DNA from: a virus
Reading direction: 5' to 3' (one strand)
Length of the DNA: 33,950 nucleotides
Virus record (IMG/VR): IMGVR_UViG_3300044641_003268
Coordinates: 1-33,950 of that record
Of the stretch, positions 1 through 7,109 are shown piece after piece (positions within the stretch are counted from its first letter, which is position 1; every line of letters begins with the position of its first letter). The notes beneath the pieces were generated by a model. It was not told where the DNA came from. It saw nothing but the letters and a program-made list of their open reading frames with translations, and searched no databases. The translations under genes were made by a program, and so were the position numbers.

Positions 1-3
1 CGT

Positions 4-2067
4 CTAGCCGGCATGTTGGCCGTCCAACTGGTAGTACCAACGCCTCTTGCCGGTCGATTCGCGGCGTTTCGCCCAACCCAGCTCCTTCAGGATCGAAGCC
101 ACCTGCATCTGGTCGCCCTTGGACTGGCGCTCCATGGGTTTCTGGATGGCCTTGGCGAGGATCTCCTCAGAGGTCAGCAACTCGGTGCTGCGGCGTTCAG
201 CGAGGTAGGAAAGGATGGCGGCACGCCATGGCGACTCGATCATGTAGGCATCGTTTTCTTGCTGAACAGCTAGTTCCATGGATGCCGGCAGGCGGCTGGT
301 TTCACCGTTGCGATAGGCGTGAACCGCTGCAGACCAGATAGCATCACGCTCCATTAAAAGCATGGCGGTATTAATTTGATCGACCTGTGTGCGGGTTGTG
401 GGTATTACCCAAAAGCGACGGTTGCCAGTTTCATCTACAAGAAAACCAGCGGTTTTATTTGTGGTGCCAACAATGATGCCACGCCTTGGGAACGCTTCAA
501 CGGCCTTGCCATATGGCACACGGAGTAGATCTACCGCCTGCGATAAAAACGCCTTGACTTGCCCTGCGTGCTTGCGATTGGTGATGTGATCAAGCTCTGC
601 CCATTCCATGATCCACGAACGGTGAAGCACCATTACATCGTCTTTGGTGCTGATGTCACCCAATGCATCTGAGTAAAACGGACCACCTAAACACCCCCAG
701 AAGCTGGATTTGTATGCACCTTGATCGCCCATGATCACGCAGGCGGTGTCATGCTTGTAACCAGGATCAAAAGCGCGAGCAACAGCGCCGATCAAGGTGC
801 GCTTGAGCATCTCGTCGTAGATCGTGGCATCACCACCCTGGTCTTCTGGGCGAAGGTATGCGGTAGCAAGGCCGTCGATGTAAGCCGGCTGGACGTGCTG
901 CTCGCAATGGGTCAGGTACTCGGTTACGGGGTCGTAGGGGTTCTCGTTGGCGACCTGCACAAGGCAGTCAATAGCCAGCTCCTTGCCGACCTTGTAACCC
1001 ATCTCTGCCAGCTTTAGGTAAAAGCGATCGGCGCCATCGATGACCTTGCCCTTGATTTCGATCTGCTGGGTGAAGACGTTGTAGCGGATCTCATCGATCT
1101 GGCTGCGCAGCAGCGCTAACAGCTCTGCGGTTTCCAGCTTTTCCGGCTTCGTGATGATCGGCGCCTTGGCATCGCCGTCACCGTCACCTGTCGCCACCCT
1201 GCGCTGCGGCTCGCGCCGATGGGGTCGCCAGCCGTCTTTCTTGGCCATGTCACCAAGGGTGCCAAGGCTGATGCCGGACTTTTTGAAGCTACGCCATTTG
1301 CGCTGGCAATCACTGGGCTTGTGCTTGCCGGACTGCGCTGACCACTGCTCCCAGTCGTCTAGCAAGGCGTCATCGCCAACGCTATGGAGCGCCATGCCAA
1401 CGGCTAGCCAGTCGTCGTAGTCATCAGCGCGACTGCTGGCGAGGGCGTCTAGGTAAGAGCGCGCCCTGGTGGCATCGTCGGCACCATTCACCACTGGCGG
1501 CAAGACCACCGGCTCGGCTACTGGTTTAAGCATCCGCTCGATCAGGCAAAGCGGCGCCTCGGCTAGGTCGAGGTCTTCGGGGCTGTATTTCGCCACCCAG
1601 CGGTAGCCGCTGGTGGTTGGGTGCGCACCGGCCACAACGGACTGGCAGCCGGTCCATCGGAGTTCCACCTGCTCGGGTTTGCCGTCAGAGTCGGTGACAC
1701 CTGACTTGTACTTGCGCGTGGCAATCCCATGCCAATACTTTTCTGGGACGCGATAGATGACCTGAAACCTGCCGTCACGACCTGATGTAACAGTCCACGA
1801 GCGCGGCAGCGACGACATAGGGCAACCCCAGTCGCGAAGGATGGTGCTGGCGCTGCGGCCGTCGTGATCCAGGAACAGCAAGCCACCGGATGGCACGCCA
1901 CAGCACACGCCAATCGCACGAGCGCGACCGGAATCAAGCTCCGCCTGCAGGCTGGCTTTATCTAGTGGGTTGTCCTGCCACTTGAGTTGATACGGCCGCT
2001 TCTGGCCATCGACAGCAACGTATCCCCACCCATCGGGCAGGCGGTTTAGCTCTTGGGCAAGGGTCAT
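4..2067 (-). CDS. Primase-polymerase / VapE-type helicase fusion
   Basis: Likely replication initiator of 687 residues that combines primer synthesis with DNA unwinding. Residues about 1-180 look like a bifunctional primase-polymerase domain: an acidic motif LFLDHDG near 64-70, a basic stretch near 95-107, and ELRWTG...VVAGAHP near 135-150. Residues about 200-280 resemble a PriCT-type domain (repeated Trp, W..W...K..S). Residues about 415-560 resemble the VapE/D5 helicase core: Walker A GDQGAYKS at 447-454, acidic MEWAELD near 487-493, sensor-like GTTNK near 534-538 and GNRRFW at 548-553. The ATG overlaps the stop of the upstream small gene (ATGA), so the two are probably cotranscribed. It lies on the opposite strand to the other replication genes. 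Family calls are from motif recognition only. Confidence 0.86.
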   Translation of the reverse strand: MTLAQELNRLPDGWGYVAVDGQKRPYQLKWQDNPLDKASLQAELDSGRARAIGVCCGVPSGGLLFLDHDGRSASTILRDWGCPMSSLPRSWTVTSGRDGRFQVIYRVPEKYWHGIATRKYKSGVTDSDGKPEQVELRWTGCQSVVAGAHPTTSGYRWVAKYSPEDLDLAEAPLCLIERMLKPVAEPVVLPPVVNGADDATRARSYLDALASSRADDYDDWLAVGMALHSVGDDALLDDWEQWSAQSGKHKPSDCQRKWRSFKKSGISLGTLGDMAKKDGWRPHRREPQRRVATGDGDGDAKAPIITKPEKLETAELLALLRSQIDEIRYNVFTQQIEIKGKVIDGADRFYLKLAEMGYKVGKELAIDCLVQVANENPYDPVTEYLTHCEQHVQPAYIDGLATAYLRPEDQGGDATIYDEMLKRTLIGAVARAFDPGYKHDTACVIMGDQGAYKSSFWGCLGGPFYSDALGDISTKDDVMVLHRSWIMEWAELDHITNRKHAGQVKAFLSQAVDLLRVPYGKAVEAFPRRGIIVGTTNKTAGFLVDETGNRRFWVIPTTRTQVDQINTAMLLMERDAIWSAAVHAYRNGETSRLPASMELAVQQENDAYMIESPWRAAILSYLAERRSTELLTSEEILAKAIQKPMERQSKGDQMQVASILKELGWAKRRESTGKRRWYYQLDGQHAG

Positions 2068-2216
2068 CGGTTGCTGCTGCCTTGGCGTGATTTCATGGCC
2101 TCGGCAATTAGCAGACGAATGGCAGTGCTGCGCGAAAAAGTGTCACCACGCCAAGCGTCAAGCCACTCAAGCTGATCAGGCGCTAGGCGCAACGGGATGG
2201 GATGAGCTAACGGCAT
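2064..2216 (-). CDS. Small ribbon-helix-helix-like DNA-binding protein
   Basis: A 50-residue protein that starts at ATG 2216 and overlaps the start of the primase gene (ATGA). Residues 6-40 fit a CopG/Arc-type ribbon-helix-helix pattern: a short beta-like stretch PIPLRL, helix PDQLEWLDAWRG, a turn, then helix SRSTAIRLLIAEAM. Such proteins bind DNA as dimers and often repress their own promoter. The inverted repeat at 2233-2266 starts 16 bases upstream of its ATG and is a natural candidate operator. No Shine-Dalgarno sequence is visible before the ATG, so the transcript may be close to leaderless. The fold call comes from pattern only. The gene is too short for many gene callers. Confidence 0.62.
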   Translation of the reverse strand: MPLAHPIPLRLAPDQLEWLDAWRGDTFSRSTAIRLLIAEAMKSRQGSSNR

Positions 2217-2232
2217 CAGCGGGTTGGGGTGC

Positions 2233-2266
2233 TTGACGAGCGTAGCCGATTGCTCTACGGTGTCAA
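2233..2266. promoter_or_regulatory. Overlapping antiparallel promoters within an inverted repeat
   Basis: On the plus strand TTGACG (2233-2238), 17 bases, TACGGT (2256-2261) precedes the helicase ATG at 2282. On the minus strand TTGACA (2266-2261), 16 bases, TACGCT (2244-2239) precedes the ribbon-helix-helix ATG at 2216. Each -10 overlaps or abuts the other promoter's -35. The segment is also an imperfect palindrome: TTGAC/CGTAG at 2233-2237 and 2241-2245 mirrored by CTACG/GTCAA at 2255-2259 and 2262-2266. A dimeric repressor could bind here. Promoter activity is inferred from sequence only. Confidence 0.45.
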
Positions 2267-2281
2267 GGCCAGCTAGGTGCC

Positions 2282-3643
2282 ATGAACCTCCGTCCCTACC
2301 AGCAACAGCTAGTAACCGCCATCCGCCTGCAGTACCAGCTAGGCCACCGCAAGGTGCTGGCAGTGCTGCCGACTGGCGGCGGCAAGACGGTGATTTTCAG
2401 CCACATCGCCCAATCCGCAGCTTGCAAGGGCAATCGCGTGCTGATCGCCGTTCACCGGCAGGAGCTATTGGATCAGGCCTGCCGCAGTCTGCCAATGCCG
2501 CATGGTGTGATTGCCGCCAACCGCAGCATGGACCTATCCGCAGCAGTGCAAGTTGCCAGCGTGCAGACCTTGGCCCGCAGGCTGCACAAGCTGCCGCGTG
2601 ACTTCTTCCAGCTTGTCATCATCGACGAAGCGCACCACAGCAATGCGAAATCTTGGGCTCAGACACTGGAGCACTTCCAACAAGCCCACCTGCTGGGTGT
2701 TACTGCAACACCAATCAGGCTCGACGGCCGCGGCCTTGGCGAGCACTACCAAACCATGGTGGAAGGTCCCAGTGCGCAGTGGCTGACGGATAACGGCTAC
2801 CTCGCCGCGGCCAAGGTGCTAGCGCCACCGGGCTTTGACACCACCGGCCTACGCAAGCGCATGGGCGATTTTGACACGCGCGAGGCCGAGCATCGGATTG
2901 GCACGATCATGGGCGACTGCCTTAGCCACTACCGCAAGCACCTGCCAGGTCAGACGGCGATTGCGTTCTGTTGCTCTGTGGCACACGCGGAGGCCGTGGC
3001 ATCCCTGTTCCAATGCAACGGCATCCCAGCTGCCAGCATTGACGGCAGCATGGATGCGGCCAATAGAAGGCAGCTATTGGCTGACCTGGCAATAGGCCGG
3101 ATCAAGGTGCTCACCAGCTGCGCCCTGATTGGCGAGGGCGTAGATGTCCCGTCAGTCGGGGGATGCATCCTGCTCAGGCCCACTGCATCCACCAGCCTGC
3201 ACCTACAGATGATCGGCCGCTGCTTGCGGCCATCACCGGGTAAGGCTGCTGCAGTGGTGCTGGATCACGTCGGCAATACGCTCCGGCTTGGCCATCACCT
3301 AGAGCCGCGTGAGTGGACGCTAGACGGCGAGCGCAAGCGGGATCGGGAGAAGGCGCCCAGCGTCAAGGTGTGCCCCAGCTGCTTTGCCGCCATGGCCAGC
3401 CAGGCCAAGCAGTGCGGTGAATGCGGGCATCGCTTTGCACCAGAGGCACGCGAGCTGCAGCAGGTGGATGGGGAGTTGGTTGAGGTGGCCATGCGCGCCA
3501 AGCGCCGCGAGCAAGGCGGTGCGCAAACTCTGCAGGACCTGATTGCGCTCGGCCACCAGCGCGGCTACAAAAACCCGGCGGCATGGGCCAAGCACGTCCT
3601 GGCCGCCCGTCAAACCAAAGGACAGTGGAGCAAAGTTAGATGA
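2282..3643 (+). CDS. SF2 DEAH-type DNA helicase with C-terminal zinc ribbon
   Basis: A 453-residue ATP-dependent helicase of superfamily 2, probably unwinding or remodelling DNA during phage replication or recombination. Visible motifs: Walker A PTGGGKT at 30-36, DEAH at 115-118, TATP at 141-144, a motif V-like GEGVDVP near 284-290, and motif VI QMIGRCLRP at 309-317. After the core comes a four-cysteine zinc ribbon, C364-x2-C367-x10-C378-x2-C381. AGG at 2276-2278 sits five bases before the ATG and may be a weak ribosome-binding site. The next gene overlaps its stop by four bases. It could be annotated as a type III restriction-like helicase subunit, but no methylase is present, so a replication or recombination role fits better. 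Confidence 0.88.
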   Translation: MNLRPYQQQLVTAIRLQYQLGHRKVLAVLPTGGGKTVIFSHIAQSAACKGNRVLIAVHRQELLDQACRSLPMPHGVIAANRSMDLSAAVQVASVQTLARRLHKLPRDFFQLVIIDEAHHSNAKSWAQTLEHFQQAHLLGVTATPIRLDGRGLGEHYQTMVEGPSAQWLTDNGYLAAAKVLAPPGFDTTGLRKRMGDFDTREAEHRIGTIMGDCLSHYRKHLPGQTAIAFCCSVAHAEAVASLFQCNGIPAASIDGSMDAANRRQLLADLAIGRIKVLTSCALIGEGVDVPSVGGCILLRPTASTSLHLQMIGRCLRPSPGKAAAVVLDHVGNTLRLGHHLEPREWTLDGERKRDREKAPSVKVCPSCFAAMASQAKQCGECGHRFAPEARELQQVDGELVEVAMRAKRREQGGAQTLQDLIALGHQRGYKNPAAWAKHVLAARQTKGQWSKVR

Positions 3644-4503
3644 CAATAGCAGCAACTAGCAAACGTGATTCGTGGGTTAATCGCGCCTGGTATGTGCAGC
3701 CTGAGACTGCAAACCGCTTAAAGTCTTATGTCAATAGACAGCAGGAAAATGGGATAAACATTGATGCAAGTGATGTTGTGAATGAAGCGCTAGCTGCATT
3801 TTTAAGTAACAATGCTGTAACGGCAAGCGAACCAGCATTGGAGCTTGCTGACTTAGTTGATCTTGTGGTCAGCCTTAAAAATGATGTCGAAGAATTGCAG
3901 AAATGGCGCAAATCACAAGACAATTGCCATGACGCGCAAAATACTGAAGTGGACGAACAAAACTGCAAAATAAGTTATAGCATTTCAGAATTAGAAATAA
4001 TATTAAATAGACGCAGGGCCTCTATTTATCGATATCTAAACACTAGCAAAACCGTGCTAAATCCTTCATTTGATCCTTCAAAGTTAAACTATGAATACAG
4101 ATCTGACACCAAGGATGCGATTCGCGTTTCATTGCAAGAAGTAAATCGATGGAAACAATTTCAGCCTGAAATTCCACAAGAGCACTTAGCAATTTTACCA
4201 ATGCCAGAATTGTCAAGCGATTTTCGATATTCACCAAGCGTCTGGCGCGCTTCTTCTGATAAAAATATTTCGGCAACTGACCATATTATTTCAACAACAA
4301 ATACACTTATACGCATGGGCATTTTAAGCAATGGTGACAAAATGCCAAGCACTAGGGATCTTGCACAATACGTTGGCTGTCATAGAAATACAGCCAATAA
4401 AGCATATAGCATTATGGCAAAAAATGAAATAATTACAGGCAAGCCTGGTTCAGGTTACTATGTTTTACAAGCAAGCAAAAACGTGTCTATTTGTGCCATC
4501 TGA
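3640..4503 (+). CDS. AT-rich multi-domain DNA-binding protein with GntR-type winged helix
   Basis: A 287-residue protein, probably a regulator. Three regions look DNA-binding. Residues about 9-57 fit a ribbon-helix-helix or similar small helical domain. A heptad-like coiled coil follows at about 65-95. Residues about 112-132 (SISELEIILNRRRASIYRYL) resemble a helix-turn-helix. Residues about 215-280 match a GntR winged helix: ...GDKMPSTRDLAQYVGCHR, then a wing with GKPGSGYYVL. No GntR effector-binding domain follows, because the winged helix is at the C-terminus, reversed from the classical order. Base composition is clearly AT-rich compared with both neighbours, suggesting separate acquisition. 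It overlaps the helicase stop (ATGA). Its target sites are unknown. Confidence 0.75.
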   Translation: MTIAATSKRDSWVNRAWYVQPETANRLKSYVNRQQENGINIDASDVVNEALAAFLSNNAVTASEPALELADLVDLVVSLKNDVEELQKWRKSQDNCHDAQNTEVDEQNCKISYSISELEIILNRRRASIYRYLNTSKTVLNPSFDPSKLNYEYRSDTKDAIRVSLQEVNRWKQFQPEIPQEHLAILPMPELSSDFRYSPSVWRASSDKNISATDHIISTTNTLIRMGILSNGDKMPSTRDLAQYVGCHRNTANKAYSIMAKNEIITGKPGSGYYVLQASKNVSICAI

Positions 4504-4843
4504 ACAATCCATCCAGCAACACATCCGCCTGACCTGCAGCACCGGCGCTATCAGGCTGTTCCGCAATAACACCGGCACGCTCAAGGACCAGCATGGCCGC
4601 CCGGTGAGCTTCGGCCTGTGCAAGGGCAGCGCTGACCTGATCGGCTGGAAGCGCGTCACCGTGACCGAGGAAATGGTCGGCACCCAAGTGGCGGTGTTCA
4701 CCTCCATAGAGGTCAAGACCGCAACCGGCAGGCTGCGCCCTGAGCAGCAGCAGTGGCTGGATACGGTCCAAGCGGCTGGCGGTATTGCAGGCGTGGCGCG
4801 GTCGGTCAGCGATGCAGAGGCATTGTTAAGAGATGTTGCATAG
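4493..4843 (+). CDS. VRR-NUC-type nuclease
   Basis: A PD-(D/E)XK-fold nuclease of the VRR-NUC family, which in phages often acts as a structure-specific endonuclease. The signature is visible: GSADLIGW (catalytic Asp), then IEVKT (Glu and Lys) and RLRPEQQQWLD (the Arg/Gln helix). I chose GTG 4493 (116 residues). The family core begins at once after it with SEQSIQQHIR, and base composition changes from AT-rich to GC-rich at that point. An ATG at 4460 with AGG five bases upstream would add 11 residues and overlap the previous gene by 44 bases, and it remains possible. The gene ends just before a promoter at 4846. Confidence 0.82.
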   Translation: MPSEQSIQQHIRLTCSTGAIRLFRNNTGTLKDQHGRPVSFGLCKGSADLIGWKRVTVTEEMVGTQVAVFTSIEVKTATGRLRPEQQQWLDTVQAAGGIAGVARSVSDAEALLRDVA

Positions 4844-4845
4844 GG

Positions 4846-4873
4846 TTGATTAGGGCGGCGCATGGTGTATAGT
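4846..4873 (+). promoter_or_regulatory. Sigma-70-type promoter
   Basis: TTGATT (4846-4851), 16 bases, TATAGT (4868-4873). The predicted start is near 4880, which leaves a leader of about 130 bases before the ATG at 5011. It has the same arrangement as the promoter at 5179. Confidence 0.55.
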
Positions 4874-4880
4874 GGCATCA

Positions 4881-4900
4881 CGAGCGGGGCGGACCGCTCG
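4881..4900 (+). other. Hairpin at the predicted 5' end of a leader
   Basis: CGAGCGG (4881-4887) pairs perfectly with CCGCTCG (4894-4900) around a six-base loop. It falls right at the expected transcript start of the 4846 promoter. It could stabilise the RNA or pause polymerase. There is no T-tract, so it is not an intrinsic terminator. Confidence 0.5.
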
Positions 4901-4985
4901 CAAAACTCAACCGCCGCGGAACCGGGTACACGACGCGTTACCACGAGCCCAACACGGCCTAAGTAAGCCTGCACCGCCGGTTGGC

Positions 4986-5013
4986 CCGGCAACACCCCAA
5001 ACCGAGAATCATG
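4986..5013 (+). repeat. Leader element, copy 1 (includes start codon)
   Basis: These 28 bases match 5241-5268 at 24 positions without gaps. Both copies end exactly in the ATG of a small membrane-protein gene. The shared part contains CACCCCAA and CGAGAA a few bases before the ATG. The GAGAA may be a weak ribosome-binding site. Together with the promoter upstream this makes a duplicated expression cassette. Confidence 0.6.
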
Positions 5014-5196
5014 AGCACCACACTCGCACTGATTGCAGCCCTGCTGCTTCTGCCGATCATCATCATCCTGTGGGCCACTGAGTCCACTGAGCAACGCGCC
5101 AAGCGGCTGCGCAGCTACGGCTGGACGCAACGCCGCATTGCCGACCACATGGGCATCAGCCGCAGCCGTGTGCAACGGTTGACAGCGGTAGCCTAA
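5011..5196 (+). CDS. Small membrane-anchored helix-turn-helix protein
   Basis: A 61-residue protein with an N-terminal membrane helix at about 4-22 (ALIAALLLLPIIIILW). A basic stretch EQRAKRLRSYG follows, then a homeodomain-like helix-turn-helix at about 39-60 (GWTQRRIADHMGISRSRVQR), like those of invertases and small regulators. The positive charge after the helix favours a cytoplasmic C-terminus, so the HTH could bind DNA at the membrane. ATG 5011 was chosen because it follows the leader element; a TTG at 4981 would add ten unlikely residues. It is preceded by its own promoter and followed by another. Function is not known. Confidence 0.68.
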   Translation: MSTTLALIAALLLLPIIIILWATESTEQRAKRLRSYGWTQRRIADHMGISRSRVQRLTAVA

Positions 5197-5207
5197 GGCT
5201 ATACTGT
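5179..5207 (+). promoter_or_regulatory. Sigma-70-type promoter
   Basis: A perfect -35 TTGACA (5179-5184) is followed by TATACT after 15 bases (5200-5205) or TACTGT after 17 bases (5202-5207). It overlaps the 3' end of the gene ending at 5196 and would drive the gene at 5266 and the recombination genes behind it. Confidence 0.58.
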
Positions 5208-5240
5208 ATCCACACGCGGCCCGCCGGAGCCGCACCCAAT

Positions 5241-5268
5241 CCGGCATCACCCCAACTCGAGAACCATG
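5241..5268 (+). repeat. Leader element, copy 2 (includes start codon)
   Basis: The second copy of the 28-base element at 4986-5013, with four mismatches. It sits directly upstream of, and includes, the ATG at 5266. The GCGG-rich stretch between promoter and element is also alike in the two copies, though less well conserved. Confidence 0.6.
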
Positions 5269-5391
5269 ATCAAGACCATCGACCGACTTGCAATGCTGGC
5301 CATCATCTTTGGCATTGCTGCCATGGCATATGACACCGGCAAGCAACAGGTGCAGGCGCATCACGCTTGCCAAGAGCAGCTGAAGCCATGA
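5266..5391 (+). CDS. Small single-pass membrane protein
   Basis: A 41-residue protein that starts at ATG 5266, right after the second leader element. Residues about 8-22 (LAMLAIIFGIAAMAY) form a likely membrane helix or uncleaved signal anchor. The remaining 20 residues are polar with one cysteine (HHACQEQ). It overlaps the next gene by ATGA, so the two are translationally coupled. I do not recognise the family. Its position between a promoter and the exonuclease gene suggests an early-expressed accessory protein. Confidence 0.58.
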   Translation: MIKTIDRLAMLAIIFGIAAMAYDTGKQQVQAHHACQEQLKP

Positions 5392-5579
5392 CCACTAACG
5401 ATACCTACTGGACGCTGCAGACAGCTATCCACCACGGCGGCGGCTTTTATCGCCGCTTGGCTGAGGCGACGCTGCACGCCGATCCAGATAACAAGCAGCG
5501 CGTGCTGCTTGCATTTCCAGAGCTGCAGCAGTGCTACGGCCCACAGACGCACCTGCATCGCCAGCTGAGGGCAGCATGA
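5388..5579 (+). CDS. Small protein of unknown function
   Basis: A 63-residue protein. ATG 5388 was chosen because it overlaps the upstream stop by four bases, as is usual in this block; a TTG at 5367 lies further upstream. The sequence is mostly helical and rich in Gln, Leu and His, with no membrane helix and no metal-binding pattern I can name (TYWTLQTAIHHGGGFYRRLA near the N-terminus). It precedes the exonuclease gene and overlaps it by four bases. No family recognised. Confidence 0.6.
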   Translation: MTTNDTYWTLQTAIHHGGGFYRRLAEATLHADPDNKQRVLLAFPELQQCYGPQTHLHRQLRAA

Positions 5580-6361
5580 TCAGCAATGCTGAATATCACG
5601 CTGACCCAGCTGTTAGCGCTAGCCATCTGCACGCCGTCGCCGCCAGTCCATACCACTACTGGGCGCGGTATCTCAACCCGCAGCGGCCGTCATCGGTGCC
5701 GACCGCAGCGATGAAGCTAGGCAGTTTGGTGCATTGCGCCGTGCTGGAGCCAGACGATCTAGCCACGCGCTATGCCGTCTGCCTGCCGCGCAATACCAAG
5801 GCTGGCAAGGAGATGGCCGCCGAGATGGAAGCATCCGGCATTGAAGCCGTCACTGCAACCGACATGGAGCAGGCCATGGCCATGGCCGGTGCAGTACGCA
5901 GCCACCAAGCTGCCGCAGCACTGCTGCGTGATGGCAAGGCAGAGCAAAGCTTCTGGTGGGATGACATCCCAACCGGCCTGCGTTGCAAATGCCGCCCTGA
6001 CTGGTACGTGGGCACCACCATCGTGGACCTCAAGACCACGACGGATGCCAGCAAGGGGTTTGCCAAGTCGGTCGCGCAGTGGCGGTACCACGTCCAGCAG
6101 GCGCATTACCTGTCTGGCACCTTTGCCGAGCGGTTTGTCTTCATCGCAGTGGAGAAAACCTATCCGTTTGCGGTCGGCGTGTATGAACTGGACGCTGATG
6201 CAATGCAGCATGGCGACACCGAGCGCCGTGCCAACCTGCAAACCATTGCCGATTGTCGCGTCATCTCTGAATGGCCCGGTTACGGCAATACGATTCAACC
6301 GCTAAGCCTGCCCAGCTGGGCGCTTAGCACTACCCCAACCATGACATCCGATGACTTCTAG
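5576..6361 (+). CDS. Exonuclease VIII-like PD-(D/E)XK nuclease (DUF3799 type)
   Basis: A 261-residue nuclease that probably resects double-stranded ends to make single strands for the annealase encoded next. Visible motifs: SASHLHAVAASPYHYWA near 14-30, LGSLVHCAVLEPDDL at 48-62, RPDW with Asp 142, DLKTTTDASKGFAK with Asp 151 and Lys 153, and QQAHYLSG near 174-181 (motif IV-like Gln/Tyr). This order matches the RecE/DUF3799 family. ATG 5576 overlaps the previous stop by four bases, and a longer start would add residues outside the family pattern. The gene overlaps the annealase by 11 bases, which supports a RecE/RecT-like pair. Confidence 0.88.
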   Translation: MISNAEYHADPAVSASHLHAVAASPYHYWARYLNPQRPSSVPTAAMKLGSLVHCAVLEPDDLATRYAVCLPRNTKAGKEMAAEMEASGIEAVTATDMEQAMAMAGAVRSHQAAAALLRDGKAEQSFWWDDIPTGLRCKCRPDWYVGTTIVDLKTTTDASKGFAKSVAQWRYHVQQAHYLSGTFAERFVFIAVEKTYPFAVGVYELDADAMQHGDTERRANLQTIADCRVISEWPGYGNTIQPLSLPSWALSTTPTMTSDDF

Positions 6362-7109
6362 CTCACTTGCACTCTGGACGCCAGAGCAAACGCAGCTGAT
6401 CAGTACCACCATTGCGCCTGGCTGCAGCGGTGATGAGCTACGCCTCTTTGCCTATGCCTGCCAGCGCACGGGTTTGGATCCGTTTAGCAAGCAGATCTAC
6501 GCCATCAAGCGTGGTGGCAAAATGACCATCCAAGCCGGCATTGACGGTCTGCGCAGCATCGCTGAACGCACCGGGCAGCTTGATGGCTCTGAGACGCTTT
6601 GGTGTGGTGATGACGGCCAGTGGACTGATGTATGGCTTGGCAGTAAGCCACCTGCCGCGGCCAAGACCACCATCTGGCGTAAGGGTGCAAGCCATCCATT
6701 TACTGGTGTTGCACGGTTTGCGGATTACAACGCTGGCCAAGGGCTCTGGTCCAAGATGGGTGCCACGATGATTGCCAAGTGCTCTGAAGCGCTGGCATTG
6801 CGCAAAGCATTTCCCGCTGACCTTTCAGGTGTCTACAGCACCGATGAGATGGAGCAGGCCGAGATGCAGCCTGTCACGGTTACCGCAGCGCCTGCGCCAG
6901 CATTGCCTGCAGGTGATGCCAAGATCTTTGCTGCCGGCAAGGCCGCTATTGCCAAGGCAAGCAGCGTTGCTGATCTTGCCAAGGTGACCGAACGCATGGA
7001 GGCACGCAAGGCTGACCTCTCTACCGAGCAGCAGGAAGCCCTATTAGCGCTTGCGCTGGAAAAGGAAGCCAGCTTTGCTGCTACCGAGGAGGATCCGTTT
7101 GATGACTGA
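6351..7109 (+). CDS. bet: Bet/RecT-family single-strand annealing protein
   Basis: A 252-residue annealase that would coat single strands made by the neighbouring nuclease and pair them with homologous DNA. The family core is clear: LFAYACQRTGLDPFSKQIYA at 32-51 followed by RGGKMTIQAGIDGLRSIAER at about 54-73. Further on come a Trp- and Lys-rich stretch (TIWRKGA) and LWSKMGATMIAKCSEALALR. The C-terminal third is Ala/Lys-rich and ends acidic (EEDPFDD), which could contact SSB or another partner. It sits between exonuclease and SSB genes in a classical recombination module. The symbol is by family; no experimental link is visible. Confidence 0.9.
   Translation: MTSSSLALWTPEQTQLISTTIAPGCSGDELRLFAYACQRTGLDPFSKQIYAIKRGGKMTIQAGIDGLRSIAERTGQLDGSETLWCGDDGQWTDVWLGSKPPAAAKTTIWRKGASHPFTGVARFADYNAGQGLWSKMGATMIAKCSEALALRKAFPADLSGVYSTDEMEQAEMQPVTVTAAPAPALPAGDAKIFAAGKAAIAKASSVADLAKVTERMEARKADLSTEQQEALLALALEKEASFAATEEDPFDD

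Noticed and set aside
4862-4966. 34-codon plus-strand open frame in the leader after 4846
   Set aside because: It begins within the promoter -10 region, before the expected transcript start. The predicted peptide is low-complexity (Thr/Ser/Arg) and unsupported.
4465-5373. 302-codon minus-strand open frame covering the VRR-NUC gene and two leaders
   Set aside because: It runs antisense across a clear nuclease gene, two promoters and the conserved leader elements, and its protein shows no recognisable pattern.
5759-6298. Minus-strand open frames opposite the exonuclease gene
   Set aside because: The plus-strand product has all nuclease motifs. The antisense readings are shadows of a GC-rich gene.
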